This document shows, piece by piece, positions 42,732 to 51,785 of a stretch of 64,000 bases of DNA. A model generated the notes under the pieces. It saw only the letters and a program-made list of their open reading frames with translations, was not told the DNA's origin and ran no database searches. This stretch comes from Brevibacillus fluminis. Lineage in GTDB: Bacteria > Bacillota > Bacilli > Brevibacillales > Brevibacillaceae. Location: the NCBI RefSeq assembly GCF_003710825.1, contig NZ_RHHQ01000007.1:1-64000 (forward strand), written 5' to 3'. Position numbers and translations under genes: made by a program. Position 1 is the stretch's first letter. Each line of letters begins with the position of its first letter.

Positions 42732-43759
42732 GCCTTCAAGCGTACAAGGGCGTCTGGGTGTTTATCGAGCAGCGCGATGGTGTGATCGCGCCTGTTTCGC
42801 TGGAGCTGCTGGGGGCGGGCCGCAAGCTGGCTGACAAGCGGAATGTCCCGTTGGCAGGTATTTTGATCGGGGATGAGGTCGGCAAGCTGGCACCTGTCGT
42901 CATTGAGTATGGCGCCGATATCGTCTACTTGTACGATGACCCGATCTACCACGACTACCGCACCGAGTCATTCATGAAAGCCGTCATCGATTGCGTAGAG
43001 AAGCACAAACCGGAAATTTTCCTTTACGGGGCAACATCGACGGGCAAAGACTTGGCGAGCGCCGTGGCCACCGACCTTGCGACAGGGTTGACCGCAGATA
43101 CGACCATGCTGGACGTGGATGTGGAGACCGGTCTTTTGGAGGCCAGCCGTCCGGCATTCGGCGGCAACATCATGGCAACGATTTTGTGCAAAAAGCATCG
43201 CCCGCAAATGGCGACCGTGCGGCCAAAAGTGATGAAAGCGCTCGCGCCCGACAAAAAACGGACGGGTGGCATCATCGCCGAATCGCTGTATATTCGCGAA
43301 GAAGATTTGCGGACAAAAGTGCTCAAAATCGTCAGAGAAGCATCGGATAAGGTGCGACTCGACGAGGCTGATATCATCGTGGCAGGCGGCAAGGGGCTAG
43401 GCGGCAAAGAAGGCTTCGAGATGATCAGCCAGTTCGCCAAGCTGATCGGCGCGTCAGTCGGAGCCAGCCGCGATGCGGTCGAGGCGGGCTGGATGGATCA
43501 CCATCATCAGGTCGGTCAGACAGGCGTGACGGTCACGCCCAAAATTTATTTTGCTATCGGCATTTCCGGGGCGATCCAGCATATCGTCGGCATGCAAAAC
43601 TCAGGCATGATCATCGCCATCAACAAAGATCCCAATGCGGCCATTTTTCAATCGTGCCATTACGGCATCGTCGGCGATGCATTCGAAATCGTTCCGCTTT
43701 TGACCCAATGTTTTGCCCAAGTCTTGCAGAAAGAGGTGCAGTATGGCGGAAAAATTTGA
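42728..43759 (+). CDS. fixB: Electron transfer flavoprotein alpha subunit (FixB/EtfA)
   Basis: 343-residue EtfA/FixB. The N-terminal domain (GVWVFIEQRDGVIAPVSLELLGAGRKLAD) precedes the C-terminal FAD domain with VAGGKGLGGKEGFEMI, VGASRDAVEAGWMDHHHQVGQTGVTVTPKIYFAIGISGAIQH and INKDPNAAIF. It forms the FAD-containing heterodimer with FixA. The true start is ATG 42728, overlapping fixA by four bases; the much longer open frame upstream is a shadow of fixA. Its end overlaps fixC by 17 bases. Confidence 0.94.
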   Translation: MSLQAYKGVWVFIEQRDGVIAPVSLELLGAGRKLADKRNVPLAGILIGDEVGKLAPVVIEYGADIVYLYDDPIYHDYRTESFMKAVIDCVEKHKPEIFLYGATSTGKDLASAVATDLATGLTADTTMLDVDVETGLLEASRPAFGGNIMATILCKKHRPQMATVRPKVMKALAPDKKRTGGIIAESLYIREEDLRTKVLKIVREASDKVRLDEADIIVAGGKGLGGKEGFEMISQFAKLIGASVGASRDAVEAGWMDHHHQVGQTGVTVTPKIYFAIGISGAIQHIVGMQNSGMIIAINKDPNAAIFQSCHYGIVGDAFEIVPLLTQCFAQVLQKEVQYGGKI

Positions 43760-45038
43760 TGCGATAGTCGTCGGAGCAGGCCCAGCTGGAACAGCCTGCG
43801 CCTATACACTGGCGAAGGGCGGTGCCAGTGTGCTTTTGCTGGAGCGCGGCGAGTACCCCGGCTCCAAAAACGTAATGGGCGGCGTGCTGTACCGTAAGAC
43901 GCTGGAGGACATCATCCCCGGCTTTTATAAGGAAGCGCCAGTCGAACGGCCGATCGTCGAGCAGCGCTTTGTCATGCTGGATAAGGAATCGGCAGTCACC
44001 TTTGGCTACAAAGGGTTGGAATGGGGACGCGAGCCTTATAACAACTTCACGGTGCTCCGCGCCAAATTCGACCAATGGTTCGCGGACAAAGCGGTGGAGC
44101 AAGGCGCGTTGCTGGTGAATGAAACCGTCGTGCTCGAGTGTATCGTCGAAGACGGCAAAGTGGTCGGCGTTCGAACGGATCGACCGGATGGCGAGCTGTA
44201 CGCCGATGTGGTGGTGTTGGCAGACGGAGTGAACTCGCTCTTGGCTAAATCGCTCGGCTTCCACAAGGAGTTCCGCCCCGATGAAGTCGCACTGGCCGTC
44301 ATGGAAGTGCTCAAGCTGGACAAAAAAATCATCGAGGACCGCTTCAGTCTCGAAGAAAACCAAGGCTGCACGCTGGAGATTTTCGGTGACTCGACCAAAG
44401 GAATTCTCGGCACTGCATGGCTCTATACCAACAAGGACAGCCTCAACATCGGCGTAGGAGCGATGCTGTCTGGTCTGATCAAGCACAAAATTAAGCCGTA
44501 TGAGCTGCTCGAATATGTGAAAAAACATCCCATGATCAAAAACTACATCCAGGGAAGCGAGCAGCAGGAATACTTGGCCCACCTGATTCCTGAGGGCGGC
44601 CTCAAATCGATGCCAAAGGTTGTCGGCAATGGCGTTTTGGTCGTCGGCGATGCCGCGCAGATGGTCAATGCCATTCACCGGGAAGGTTCGAATATGGCGA
44701 TGGCTTCCGGCGTGCTCGCCGCCGAAACGATCCTGGAAGCGAAAGCAGCGAGCAACTTCTCTGAGGAAATGCTGGACCGTTACCGTGAGCGCATGCTGGA
44801 GAGCTTTGTTGGTCAGGATTTGAAAAAGTACAAGGAAGCGACACACCATTTCGAAAAATATCCGCATTATTTCGAGAAATACATCCCGTTGATGAACAAG
44901 GCGGCAAGCCAGATGTTTACCGTAGACGGCAGCTCCAAATGGGAGAAGCAGCGCAAAATTTGGCGTGATATGGGCACCACCGGCGAGAAATTCAAGATCG
45001 CGCGCGACTTGTTCAAAGCATGGAGGGTGATGAAGTGA
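43743..45038 (+). CDS. fixC: FixC-type flavoprotein (ETF:quinone oxidoreductase family)
   Basis: 431-residue FAD enzyme. The N-terminal FAD motif is VVGAGPAGTACAYTLAKGG, followed by the ERGEYPGSKNVMGGVLYRK block of FixC/ETF-QO. GNGVLVVGDAAQMVNAIHREGSNMAMASG near residue 300 is the second FAD contact. FixC lacks the fused iron-sulfur domain of mitochondrial ETF-QO, which here is the separate FixX protein. It takes electrons from FixAB and hands them to the quinone pool. ATG 43743 (RBS AAAGAGGTG) overlaps fixB; the stop overlaps the fixX start by one base. Confidence 0.94.
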   Translation: MAEKFDAIVVGAGPAGTACAYTLAKGGASVLLLERGEYPGSKNVMGGVLYRKTLEDIIPGFYKEAPVERPIVEQRFVMLDKESAVTFGYKGLEWGREPYNNFTVLRAKFDQWFADKAVEQGALLVNETVVLECIVEDGKVVGVRTDRPDGELYADVVVLADGVNSLLAKSLGFHKEFRPDEVALAVMEVLKLDKKIIEDRFSLEENQGCTLEIFGDSTKGILGTAWLYTNKDSLNIGVGAMLSGLIKHKIKPYELLEYVKKHPMIKNYIQGSEQQEYLAHLIPEGGLKSMPKVVGNGVLVVGDAAQMVNAIHREGSNMAMASGVLAAETILEAKAASNFSEEMLDRYRERMLESFVGQDLKKYKEATHHFEKYPHYFEKYIPLMNKAASQMFTVDGSSKWEKQRKIWRDMGTTGEKFKIARDLFKAWRVMK

Positions 45039-45334
45039 TGAGCGAGCAAGGAAAAGGCGAGTCCATTGAGGAAAAGCAATACTTGATCCGCTTCAAGGCC
45101 GACACCAAATCGCATTTGCATGTGCTGGACGCAGACATCTGCATGGACAAGTGCCCGGACAAAATTTGCACGATCTTTTGCCCGGCTGAGGTATACAAAT
45201 GGGAGGAAATCCGGATGCATGTCGGCTACGAAGGCTGTCACGAATGCGGCAGCTGCAGGATCGGCTGCCCGCACCAAAACATCAAGTGGGAGTACCCTAA
45301 GGGTGGTCACGGGATCATCTTTAGGCTGGGATAA
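45038..45334 (+). CDS. fixX: FixX ferredoxin-like protein
   Basis: 98-residue ferredoxin-like partner of FixC. The Cys motifs are CMDKCPDKICTIFCP (about residues 35-49) and CHECGSCRIGCP (about 72-83); the second is a 4Fe-4S pattern, and the first retains several Cys of a degenerate second cluster. FixX corresponds to the C-terminal iron-sulfur domain of ETF:quinone oxidoreductase. ATG 45038 shares its A with the fixC stop and follows GGAGGGTGA. It completes a tightly coupled four-gene operon. Confidence 0.93.
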   Translation: MSEQGKGESIEEKQYLIRFKADTKSHLHVLDADICMDKCPDKICTIFCPAEVYKWEEIRMHVGYEGCHECGSCRIGCPHQNIKWEYPKGGHGIIFRLG

Positions 45335-45338
45335 TGGT

Positions 45339-45497
45339 ATGTTCAACGCGGGCGATCATGTCGTATTCGTGTTGGATGGGGCTGTTGGCGTCGTCTTGAA
45401 TGTGGATGGCGGCCGGGTCCAGGTGCTCTGGGAGGATCATTTTGTCAGCTGGGAGAAGGCGGAGCTGCTGCGGCTATTGGAAGAAAAGCAAGCTTAA
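45339..45497 (+). CDS. Small conserved-looking protein, 52 residues, behind fixX
   Basis: The frame opens with ATG four bases after the fixX stop and encodes MFNAGDHVVFVLDGAVGVVL and a Glu/Leu-rich end (KAELLRLLEEKQA). The beta-rich first half resembles small SH3-like domains (hydrophobic-Gly pattern with VQVLWEDHFVSW). The ribosome site is weak (AGGCTGGG), so translation is probably coupled to fixX. It ends just before the operon terminator. Function unknown; a role with the Fix complex is only positional inference. Confidence 0.6.
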   Translation: MFNAGDHVVFVLDGAVGVVLNVDGGRVQVLWEDHFVSWEKAELLRLLEEKQA

Positions 45498-45504
45498 CGG
45501 GAGC

Positions 45505-45550
45505 AATCCCTGATGAGAGCCAAGGAGGCGCTTGTCAGGGATTTTTGTCT
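45505..45550 (+). terminator. Terminator of the fix operon
   Basis: AATCCCTGA, long loop, TCAGGGATTTTTG. It starts eight bases after the last stop codon. Confidence 0.85.
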
Positions 45551-45625
45551 TTCACCATCGATCAGCCGCGCCCAGAAAACGAAACCGAGCAGAAAATCAA
45601 GCGGCTTGTAAACGGATGAACATGA

Positions 45626-45664
45626 CAAAAAAGCCGGGAGAGGAGTGCCTCAACCGGCTTTTCG
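45626..45664 (-). terminator. Terminator of the dipeptide-binding protein gene
   Basis: On the minus strand AAAAGCCGG, 16-base loop, CCGGCTTTTTTG. It lies 22 bases past the stop codon. Confidence 0.85.
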
Positions 45665-45686
45665 CCTATACATCGCATTACTTTTG

Positions 45687-47336
45687 TTATTGCAGTTTGA
45701 CCCCTTTGAGCATGTCCTGGAACGACCAGAGTGGAACGATTTTATAGCCTGTGACATTTTTGCTTGTGGCCATGATCTGCTTGTTGTGCGAGAGCATCAC
45801 CCATGGGGAGTCGTCCGCGATCAGTTTGGCTGCTTGGATCAAGAGATCGGCACGCTTTTCGTCATCGGTCAGACGAACCTGTTCAGCCAGCAGCTTGTCG
45901 ACTTCCGGGTTTTTGTAGTTGGCATAGTTGGCGCCGCCGTCTGCCGCATTATCGGAATGGAACAGCGGGAGCAGTGTGCCCGACGGGTCTGGGAAGTCCG
46001 AGCTCCAGTTGTTTACGATGATATCGTAGTCGCGCGAGCCGGAAAAACCACGGGTCGTCAGCTCTTCACCCGTTACCTTTTCGATCTCAAGATTAATACC
46101 GAGCGGTTTGACCGCTGCTTGGAGCGCCAGTGCCGAGTTGATGCGCAGGCCGTCGTTGTCGGTCAAGATTTTCGCGGAAAAGCCGTTCGGTACGCTCGAT
46201 TCCGCCAACAGCTGCTTGGCTTTTTCAAGATTGTAGGCATAATCCGGTATTTCCTTAAATGCAGCTTCCCATTTGGCTTTGCCGATCGTCCAGAGCGCCG
46301 GCGGGACTGGGATGGCATGACCGGCGATGCCGTTGTCATGAACCAAGAGATCGATGATCTTTTGCTTATCAAGCGCATAGTTCATCGCCTGGCGCACCTT
46401 TTTGTCCGTAAACGGCGGGCGCTGGGTATTGAACTCGATGGCATCGTTCATGTAGCTGTCGACTTTTTGCACATTGACGCTGTCCATACCTTCGACGACT
46501 TTGACCAAGTCGAGCGGCAGGTTGATCGCCATGTTGATCTGGCCGGTTTTCAAGCCGGTGATAACGGTTGTCCCTTCCGGAATAACCTTGTAGATGACTT
46601 TGTCCAAGTAAGGTCCGCCGGTTTTGTCCCAATAGTTTTCATTTTTCTCAAGCACGATCTCGGAGCCAGTTTGCCAGCTCACGAATTTGAACGGTCCTGT
46701 GCCGAGCACACCGCCATCCGGCTTGCCAAAATTGTCCTTATGCGCTTCGTAATACTTCTTGCTGATGATTTGCGTGGCGGCGGTAGCAGTTGCATAGCGC
46801 CACATTGCGTCGGGCTGCTTGAGCGTCACTTTGACGGTGGAGTCGTCGACGGCCTCGATTTTGTCCACGTTGCCGTAGAGCCAGCTCAGATAGGAGGCGG
46901 TTTTCGGGTCACGCGTGCGCTCCATGGAGAAGACCACGTCGTCCACCGTCATTGGCGAACCGTCGGAGAAGACGACGCCTTTGCGCAAATGGTACACATA
47001 CGTTTTGTCATCGGTCATCTCCCATTTTTCAGCGAGATTCCCGACGAGCTGCATGTTTTCATCGTAGCGGCAAAGACCCTCTGTAATCTCGTTGACAACC
47101 GGGCTAGTGGAAAAATCGTAGTTGAAAGCAGGGTCAAGCGAAACGATATCGGAATTGAGCGCAAAAACAAGCGTCCCACCCGGCTTCGCCGCCTCTGTAC
47201 TACCGCTTGTCGAGGTCGAACCACTGGACTGTCCACCGCTGTTTCCCGCGGGAGCGGAAGAACAGGCTGTGGTGACAAGCGCGAGCACGGTAGAGCAAAT
47301 GGCCAAAACGTTGAGGAGAGGATTTTTTTTCACCAT
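45687..47336 (-). CDS. Peptide ABC transporter substrate-binding lipoprotein (DppA/AppA-like)
   Basis: 549 residues. A lipoprotein signal (MVKKNPLLNVLAICSTVLALVTTAC) is followed by a Gly/Ser/Thr linker, then the SBP_bac_5 domain: SLDPAFNYDFSTSPVVNEITEGL, TYVYHLRKGVVFSDGSPMTVDDVVFSMERTRDP and the C-terminal NNWSSDFPDPSGTLLPLFHSD. It binds di- or oligopeptides for import; no permease or ATPase gene is adjacent. ATG 47336 follows GGAGG closely; GTG 47333 is possible. A cre-like site, TGAAAGCGCTTTTT, lies at 47384-47397 just upstream, pointing to catabolite repression. Confidence 0.93.
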   Translation of the reverse strand: MVKKNPLLNVLAICSTVLALVTTACSSAPAGNSGGQSSGSTSTSGSTEAAKPGGTLVFALNSDIVSLDPAFNYDFSTSPVVNEITEGLCRYDENMQLVGNLAEKWEMTDDKTYVYHLRKGVVFSDGSPMTVDDVVFSMERTRDPKTASYLSWLYGNVDKIEAVDDSTVKVTLKQPDAMWRYATATAATQIISKKYYEAHKDNFGKPDGGVLGTGPFKFVSWQTGSEIVLEKNENYWDKTGGPYLDKVIYKVIPEGTTVITGLKTGQINMAINLPLDLVKVVEGMDSVNVQKVDSYMNDAIEFNTQRPPFTDKKVRQAMNYALDKQKIIDLLVHDNGIAGHAIPVPPALWTIGKAKWEAAFKEIPDYAYNLEKAKQLLAESSVPNGFSAKILTDNDGLRINSALALQAAVKPLGINLEIEKVTGEELTTRGFSGSRDYDIIVNNWSSDFPDPSGTLLPLFHSDNAADGGANYANYKNPEVDKLLAEQVRLTDDEKRADLLIQAAKLIADDSPWVMLSHNKQIMATSKNVTGYKIVPLWSFQDMLKGVKLQ

Positions 47337-47383
47337 GATTCCTCCAATGAAGGGAAATGAATACCTATGAATGATTATAAGCA

Positions 47384-47397
47384 TGAAAGCGCTTTTT
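47384..47397. promoter_or_regulatory. cre (CcpA) site before the peptide-binding protein gene
   Basis: TGAAAGCGCTTTTT matches the cre consensus at 12 of 14 positions with a perfect AAAGCGCTTT core. It lies beside TTATAAT on the minus strand, a likely -10. Confidence 0.6.
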
Positions 47398-47651
47398 AAG
47401 TTTAAATATTCTATCAATTTACATGTGATATACAAGCATTTTCAGCTTATCAAAACACAGAGCGTTGAACAAAACTGTGCAGAAAAAGTGTAAAAAATAA
47501 TGGATCAATCAAACAATTATGTACAATATTTTTGACAGTCGGTTTGCCTAAAAGGGGGCAAAACGCAATCACAACAGCGTTGGGCAGCAATGGTATGGGA
47601 ATTGCTACGCAAGCTCGAGTGGAGCACTACATACATGGGAGGAACGAATCA

Positions 47652-48719
47652 ATGGAAAAGCTGACAAAACTGCGGGAGCATTTCGCGACGATGGGTATCG
47701 ACGCACTCCTGGTCACCAACGCGCAAAACCGTCGTTACCTGACCGGATTCACCGGAAGCGCCGGGATCGTGTTGATTACGAAAACGGAAGCGTTCCTGTT
47801 CGTTGATTTTCGCTATGTTGAACAGGCACATGCACAAGCGAAAGGTTATACGATCGAGTATCTTGTCGCCAAAGAAGACGTTTATCGGGAGGTGGCAAGA
47901 CGCGTGGAGGAGCTGGGCATAAAAGCGCTCGGCTTTGAGCAAAGCCAGCTCAGCTTCGAGCTGTATAACAAGTATGCGGACACGGTTCGCACAGAGCTTG
48001 TCCCCCTCTCTGGCGCCGTAGAACGTTTACGTATGATCAAGGACAGCGCAGAGCTTGCCCTCATCCGTAAAGCGGCGGAAATCTCCGATGCGGCATTCTC
48101 GCATATCACCGGGTTTATCCGCCCGGGAGTCACCGAGCTGGATGTGGCCAATGAGCTAGAGTTCACCATGCGCAAACTGGGCGCGAGCTCTTCCGCCTTC
48201 GATATCATCATCGCGTCCGGCGCCCGCTCCGCGCTGCCGCATGGCGTGGCGAGCAGCAAAGTGATCGAAAAAGGCGATATGGTGACACTCGACTTCGGCG
48301 CGTATTATCAAGGATACCGCTCGGACATGACCCGCACCTTAGCTGTGGGCGAGCCACGCGAGGAGCTGAAGAACATTTACAAAATTGTGCTTGAGGCGCT
48401 GGAGCGCGGCCTTGCCGGAATCAAACCAGGTATTACCGGACGCGAGGCGGATGCGTTCACCCGCGATTTCATTACACAAAAAGGATTCGGGGACAAATAC
48501 GGACACGGTTCCGGGCATGGCATCGGGCTGGATATCCACGAGGAACCGTTCATGTCGACCAAATGCGATGTCGTGCTGGAGCAAGGTATGGTGCTGACGG
48601 TAGAACCGGGTATTTATTTGCCGGGCATCGGCGGAGTACGCATCGAAGACAATATTGTGCTAACGGAGTACGGAAACGAAAGATTGACCTCCTCACCGAA
48701 AGAGCTGCTGATCCTGTAA
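47652..48719 (+). CDS. Xaa-Pro dipeptidase/aminopeptidase, M24B family (YqhT-like)
   Basis: 355 residues in two domains: a creatinase-type N-terminal domain (about 1-125, RRYLTGFTGSAG) and a pita-bread catalytic domain. Metal ligands are visible in order: TLDFGAYYQGYRSDMTRT, GHGSGHGIGLDIHE, VEPGIYLPG and GVRIEDNIV. It removes residues next to proline in peptides in the cytosol. The size and sequence are those of Bacilli YqhT/PepP-like enzymes. ATG 47652 follows GGGAGG; the frame to 47532 lacks a site. It is divergent from a peptide-binding protein, a sensible functional pairing. Confidence 0.93.
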   Translation: MEKLTKLREHFATMGIDALLVTNAQNRRYLTGFTGSAGIVLITKTEAFLFVDFRYVEQAHAQAKGYTIEYLVAKEDVYREVARRVEELGIKALGFEQSQLSFELYNKYADTVRTELVPLSGAVERLRMIKDSAELALIRKAAEISDAAFSHITGFIRPGVTELDVANELEFTMRKLGASSSAFDIIIASGARSALPHGVASSKVIEKGDMVTLDFGAYYQGYRSDMTRTLAVGEPREELKNIYKIVLEALERGLAGIKPGITGREADAFTRDFITQKGFGDKYGHGSGHGIGLDIHEEPFMSTKCDVVLEQGMVLTVEPGIYLPGIGGVRIEDNIVLTEYGNERLTSSPKELLIL

Positions 48720-48723
48720 AAAA

Positions 48724-48770
48724 ACACCCGCTGCTTCCTCATCAAAGGGGGCAGCGGGTGTTCTTGCTTT
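48724..48770 (+). terminator. Terminator of the Xaa-Pro peptidase gene
   Basis: CACCCGCTGC (48725-48734) pairs with GCAGCGGGTG (48751-48760), followed by TTCTTGCTTTT. Confidence 0.85.
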
Positions 48771-48773
48771 TCT

Positions 48774-48917
48774 TCATCGTTTGCTTTTTTCCGCGTGCGC
48801 CGCGATCCGTTCATACAGAAGGCGCCAGGCAGGCGACATCTCCTTGATATGCTTGCCATGCAGCGGTTTTGGTTCCGGCGCTTGCTCCACGGCCGCAGGA
48901 GCTTTTTTCTTCGCCAT
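48774..48917 (-). CDS. Small basic protein, 47 residues, coupled to the SNF2 gene
   Basis: The ATG at 48917 immediately follows the SNF2 stop (TAGATG), and the frame encodes a Lys/Ala/Pro-rich start (MAKKKAPAAVEQAPEPKP) and an amphipathic helix-like end (SPAWRLLYERIAAHAEKSKR). GGGAG within the SNF2 end lies about 12 bases upstream. It is too short for routine gene calling, but the perfect junction and its end right before the terminator favour a real, translationally coupled gene. No family is recognised. Confidence 0.55.
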   Translation of the reverse strand: MAKKKAPAAVEQAPEPKPLHGKHIKEMSPAWRLLYERIAAHAEKSKR

Positions 48918-51785
48918 CTATTCGATCCACTCCCTTCGCAAAGCAAAAAGGTCGCGCAGCTCTTCTGTGGACAGCTCGGTGATCCAGTTTTCACCGCCGT
49001 TCATGATCTGGTCGTTGATGCCTTGCTTGCGCTCCAGCATCTCGTCGATCCGCTCCTCGAGCGTGCCCAGAGTGACGAACTTGTGCACCTGCACATTGCG
49101 CGTCTGTCCGATGCGGTACGCGCGGTCGGTGGCCTGGTTTTCAACAGCCGGATTCCACCAGCGATCGACGTGGAAAACATGGTTGGCCGCCGTCAAATTC
49201 AATCCCGTACCACCCGCCTTGAGAGACAGCAGGAAGATGCCGCATCTCTGTTCCGCTGGCAGAGACAGATCCTGGAAGTGGGAGATCATTTCGTCGCGCT
49301 TTCCTTTCGGCACACCGCCATGGAGGAAAAAGACTCTCTCTTTCCGTTCCTCTTCCAAAATCGCCTGCAGCAGATGGCCCATCTCGACAAACTGGGTGAA
49401 AACCAGACACTGCCCGCCTTCTTGCCGCAGCTCTTCAATTTGTTCGAGCAAACGCTCGATTTTGTTGGAACGCCCACGCCATTGCGCGTTCTTTTCACGC
49501 AGCAAGAGAGCGGGATGATTGCACAGCTGCTTGAGCTTGGTCAATACGGCGAAGATGAGACCGCGCCTTTCCATCGGCGATGCGGATTCAATCCGGCTAA
49601 ACATGTCTTGAATGATGTTTTCGTACAGCGCCGCTTGCTCCGCCGTAAGCGAGACGTATTCCTTCGCCTCGTTTTTGTCGGGCAAATCGAGCTGGATCGA
49701 CGGATCGTTCTTGACGCGGCGCAGCAAAAACGGACGAACAAGCCGTTGCACGCCTTCAATCGAGCGGCTATCGTTGTTTTTCTCAATCGGAATCACGAAA
49801 CGATGCTGGAACGTGCGCAGACTGCCCAAATAACCCGGATTTAAAAAGTCGAATATTGACCACAGCTCCGTCAGGCGGTTTTCGATCGGCGTCCCTGTGA
49901 GCGCGATCCGGTGATGACCGTCGAGGCGGCGGATCGATTGAGCTTGCTTCGTATGGACGTTTTTGATGTTTTGCGCTTCATCCAGACAGATCGTATTCCA
50001 GTAGACGCCAGCCAGCTCTTCGGTATCGAGATGGGCCAGTGTGTACGATGTCAAAACAAGGTCAGCATCCCGGATGGAAGCCGGGAAGTCATGTTCTTTC
50101 GCGCGGTTCGTTCCATAATGGAGATGCACCTTCAATTCCGGCGCGAAACGCTGCAGCTCTTTTTGCCAGTTGCCCAAAACCGATGTCGGACAGACCAAAA
50201 GCGACGGAGTGCCAGCCGATGCGCCTTGCTGTTGGTCCGATTCCTTAACATGCAGCAAATAGGCGATGAACTGCACCGTTTTTCCTAATCCCATATCATC
50301 GGCGAGACAGCCGCCTAAGCCGAATCGGCGTAAAAAGGTGAGCCATGAGCTGCCTGCCAGCTGGTAGTTGCGCAGCGTTCCGCGGAAGGTATCGGGCGGT
50401 GTGATGGAAGGCATGTGCTCATGTGTGGTCAACTGCTCGATCATTTGGGACAGATGCTGATTGAGCTCGACGCTGACTTGCAGGATGGAGGAAAGGTCTT
50501 CCACCTCTTGACCACCAAGCTCATCCGGCAATGTTCCGAGCAGATGCATCTCCAGCACGTCGCGAAATGTCAGCCCGTTTTTCTTTTCCGCTTTGGAAAT
50601 AACCTGTTGGACGCGACGCAGCAGCTCCTGATCCACTTGGACCCATCTGCCACGGATGTAGGCGAGCCGCTTTTTTTGTGCCAACAGCTCGTTAAATTCG
50701 TCATCCGTCAATTCCACATCATCAACCGCGAGCTTCCAATCGAATTGCATGATGCTGTTCAAGCCAAGCAACGACTCTCTTGGCGAGCCGATGTTTTGCG
50801 CCATGCTCGCTTTTAACCCAATCTGCGCTTTCTTCAATTTTTCCCACCAGGAGGGTAAAAACAAGGTGTAACCCGCTTCAGCCAGGCGAACGCTCCCTTC
50901 CGAAAGCAAGGTCCACGCCATATCATCGTCCAATGTCGTGCGCAGCGGATGGGCCGGGTCGCTGCCAGCAAGCCAAGGCAGCAGCTTTATCCAGCGCTGG
51001 ACATCCTTTTCGACACGATCCAGCCACCCGCTCCAATGCGGCGGAAAAGGGTCATCGATCGCTTCCCCGGACGGCGAACAGGCGATGAGCGCACTTTCCA
51101 GATCACGGTCCTGCAGCCAAATCGACAGCTTCCAGCTGCCCGTGCCAAACGCCGGCTCATCCAGCTTCAAACAAGTACGAAACGGGGCGGCATCCTGCTT
51201 CCATCCGACTGTGACCAGCCATTCATCCTCCAGCCAGCGATCACGGTCGGCATTTGTTGTCTGCAGCAGCGGATAGGCAGACACGATACGGTCCCAAGCC
51301 TGGCGAATGTCCGGTTTGTCGCGCAACAGCTGCTGCAGCGCGCTGCTCAGCCAATCGTTGGCAAGGCGCAGGTCGCTCTCGCTCCACTCTGCCGGCGGTT
51401 CAAACAGTTTCCAACGCGAGCGCTCGGGGTCCCAGCCGAACGGATCGGGAGCATACAAGCCTTCGCGCAAAGACTGAGAGAGGATGGGGGCGAGCCTCGT
51501 CAAGGAAACAGCGGTTTCATCCCACGTCACATAGGCATGCTCCAGCACGGTTGGAGACGCGAAAAAATCGAGCGCCATCGAGGCGTCCAGAATGAGTCCC
51601 CTCTGATGGCGCTCATCCGTTACAGGAATAAGCGCGCCGTAAAACGATTCGGCATGCCAGCCAAACAAGATGTTCCGTGACAGCTCCGGCTGCAAATCCT
51701 GACCATCAGGGCCAAGTGCACGGATGAACACGGAACCATCCTCGATCCATTGCGCATGTATGGTAACGGTGTGCAATGCAGTCAT
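48918..51785 (-). CDS. ywqA: SNF2-family DNA-dependent ATPase (YwqA-like)
   Basis: 955-residue Swi2/Snf2 protein. The first 440 or so residues are a bacterial-type N-terminal region without recognised catalytic motifs. The SNF2 core begins with LRNYQLAGSSWLTFLRR and motif I CLADDMGLGKTVQFIAYLL; motif II is LDEAQNIKN and motif III ALTGTPIENRLTELWS. The helicase C domain has LVFTQFVEMGHLL, LLSLKAGGTGLNLTAANHVFH and motif VI ATDRAYRIGQ. It is probably a DNA or nucleoprotein translocase rather than a helicase. The first four bases overlap the SWIM gene stop (ATGA), so the two are coupled. Size and neighbour match B. subtilis YwqA/YwqB. Confidence 0.93.
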   Translation of the reverse strand: MTALHTVTIHAQWIEDGSVFIRALGPDGQDLQPELSRNILFGWHAESFYGALIPVTDERHQRGLILDASMALDFFASPTVLEHAYVTWDETAVSLTRLAPILSQSLREGLYAPDPFGWDPERSRWKLFEPPAEWSESDLRLANDWLSSALQQLLRDKPDIRQAWDRIVSAYPLLQTTNADRDRWLEDEWLVTVGWKQDAAPFRTCLKLDEPAFGTGSWKLSIWLQDRDLESALIACSPSGEAIDDPFPPHWSGWLDRVEKDVQRWIKLLPWLAGSDPAHPLRTTLDDDMAWTLLSEGSVRLAEAGYTLFLPSWWEKLKKAQIGLKASMAQNIGSPRESLLGLNSIMQFDWKLAVDDVELTDDEFNELLAQKKRLAYIRGRWVQVDQELLRRVQQVISKAEKKNGLTFRDVLEMHLLGTLPDELGGQEVEDLSSILQVSVELNQHLSQMIEQLTTHEHMPSITPPDTFRGTLRNYQLAGSSWLTFLRRFGLGGCLADDMGLGKTVQFIAYLLHVKESDQQQGASAGTPSLLVCPTSVLGNWQKELQRFAPELKVHLHYGTNRAKEHDFPASIRDADLVLTSYTLAHLDTEELAGVYWNTICLDEAQNIKNVHTKQAQSIRRLDGHHRIALTGTPIENRLTELWSIFDFLNPGYLGSLRTFQHRFVIPIEKNNDSRSIEGVQRLVRPFLLRRVKNDPSIQLDLPDKNEAKEYVSLTAEQAALYENIIQDMFSRIESASPMERRGLIFAVLTKLKQLCNHPALLLREKNAQWRGRSNKIERLLEQIEELRQEGGQCLVFTQFVEMGHLLQAILEEERKERVFFLHGGVPKGKRDEMISHFQDLSLPAEQRCGIFLLSLKAGGTGLNLTAANHVFHVDRWWNPAVENQATDRAYRIGQTRNVQVHKFVTLGTLEERIDEMLERKQGINDQIMNGGENWITELSTEELRDLFALRREWIE

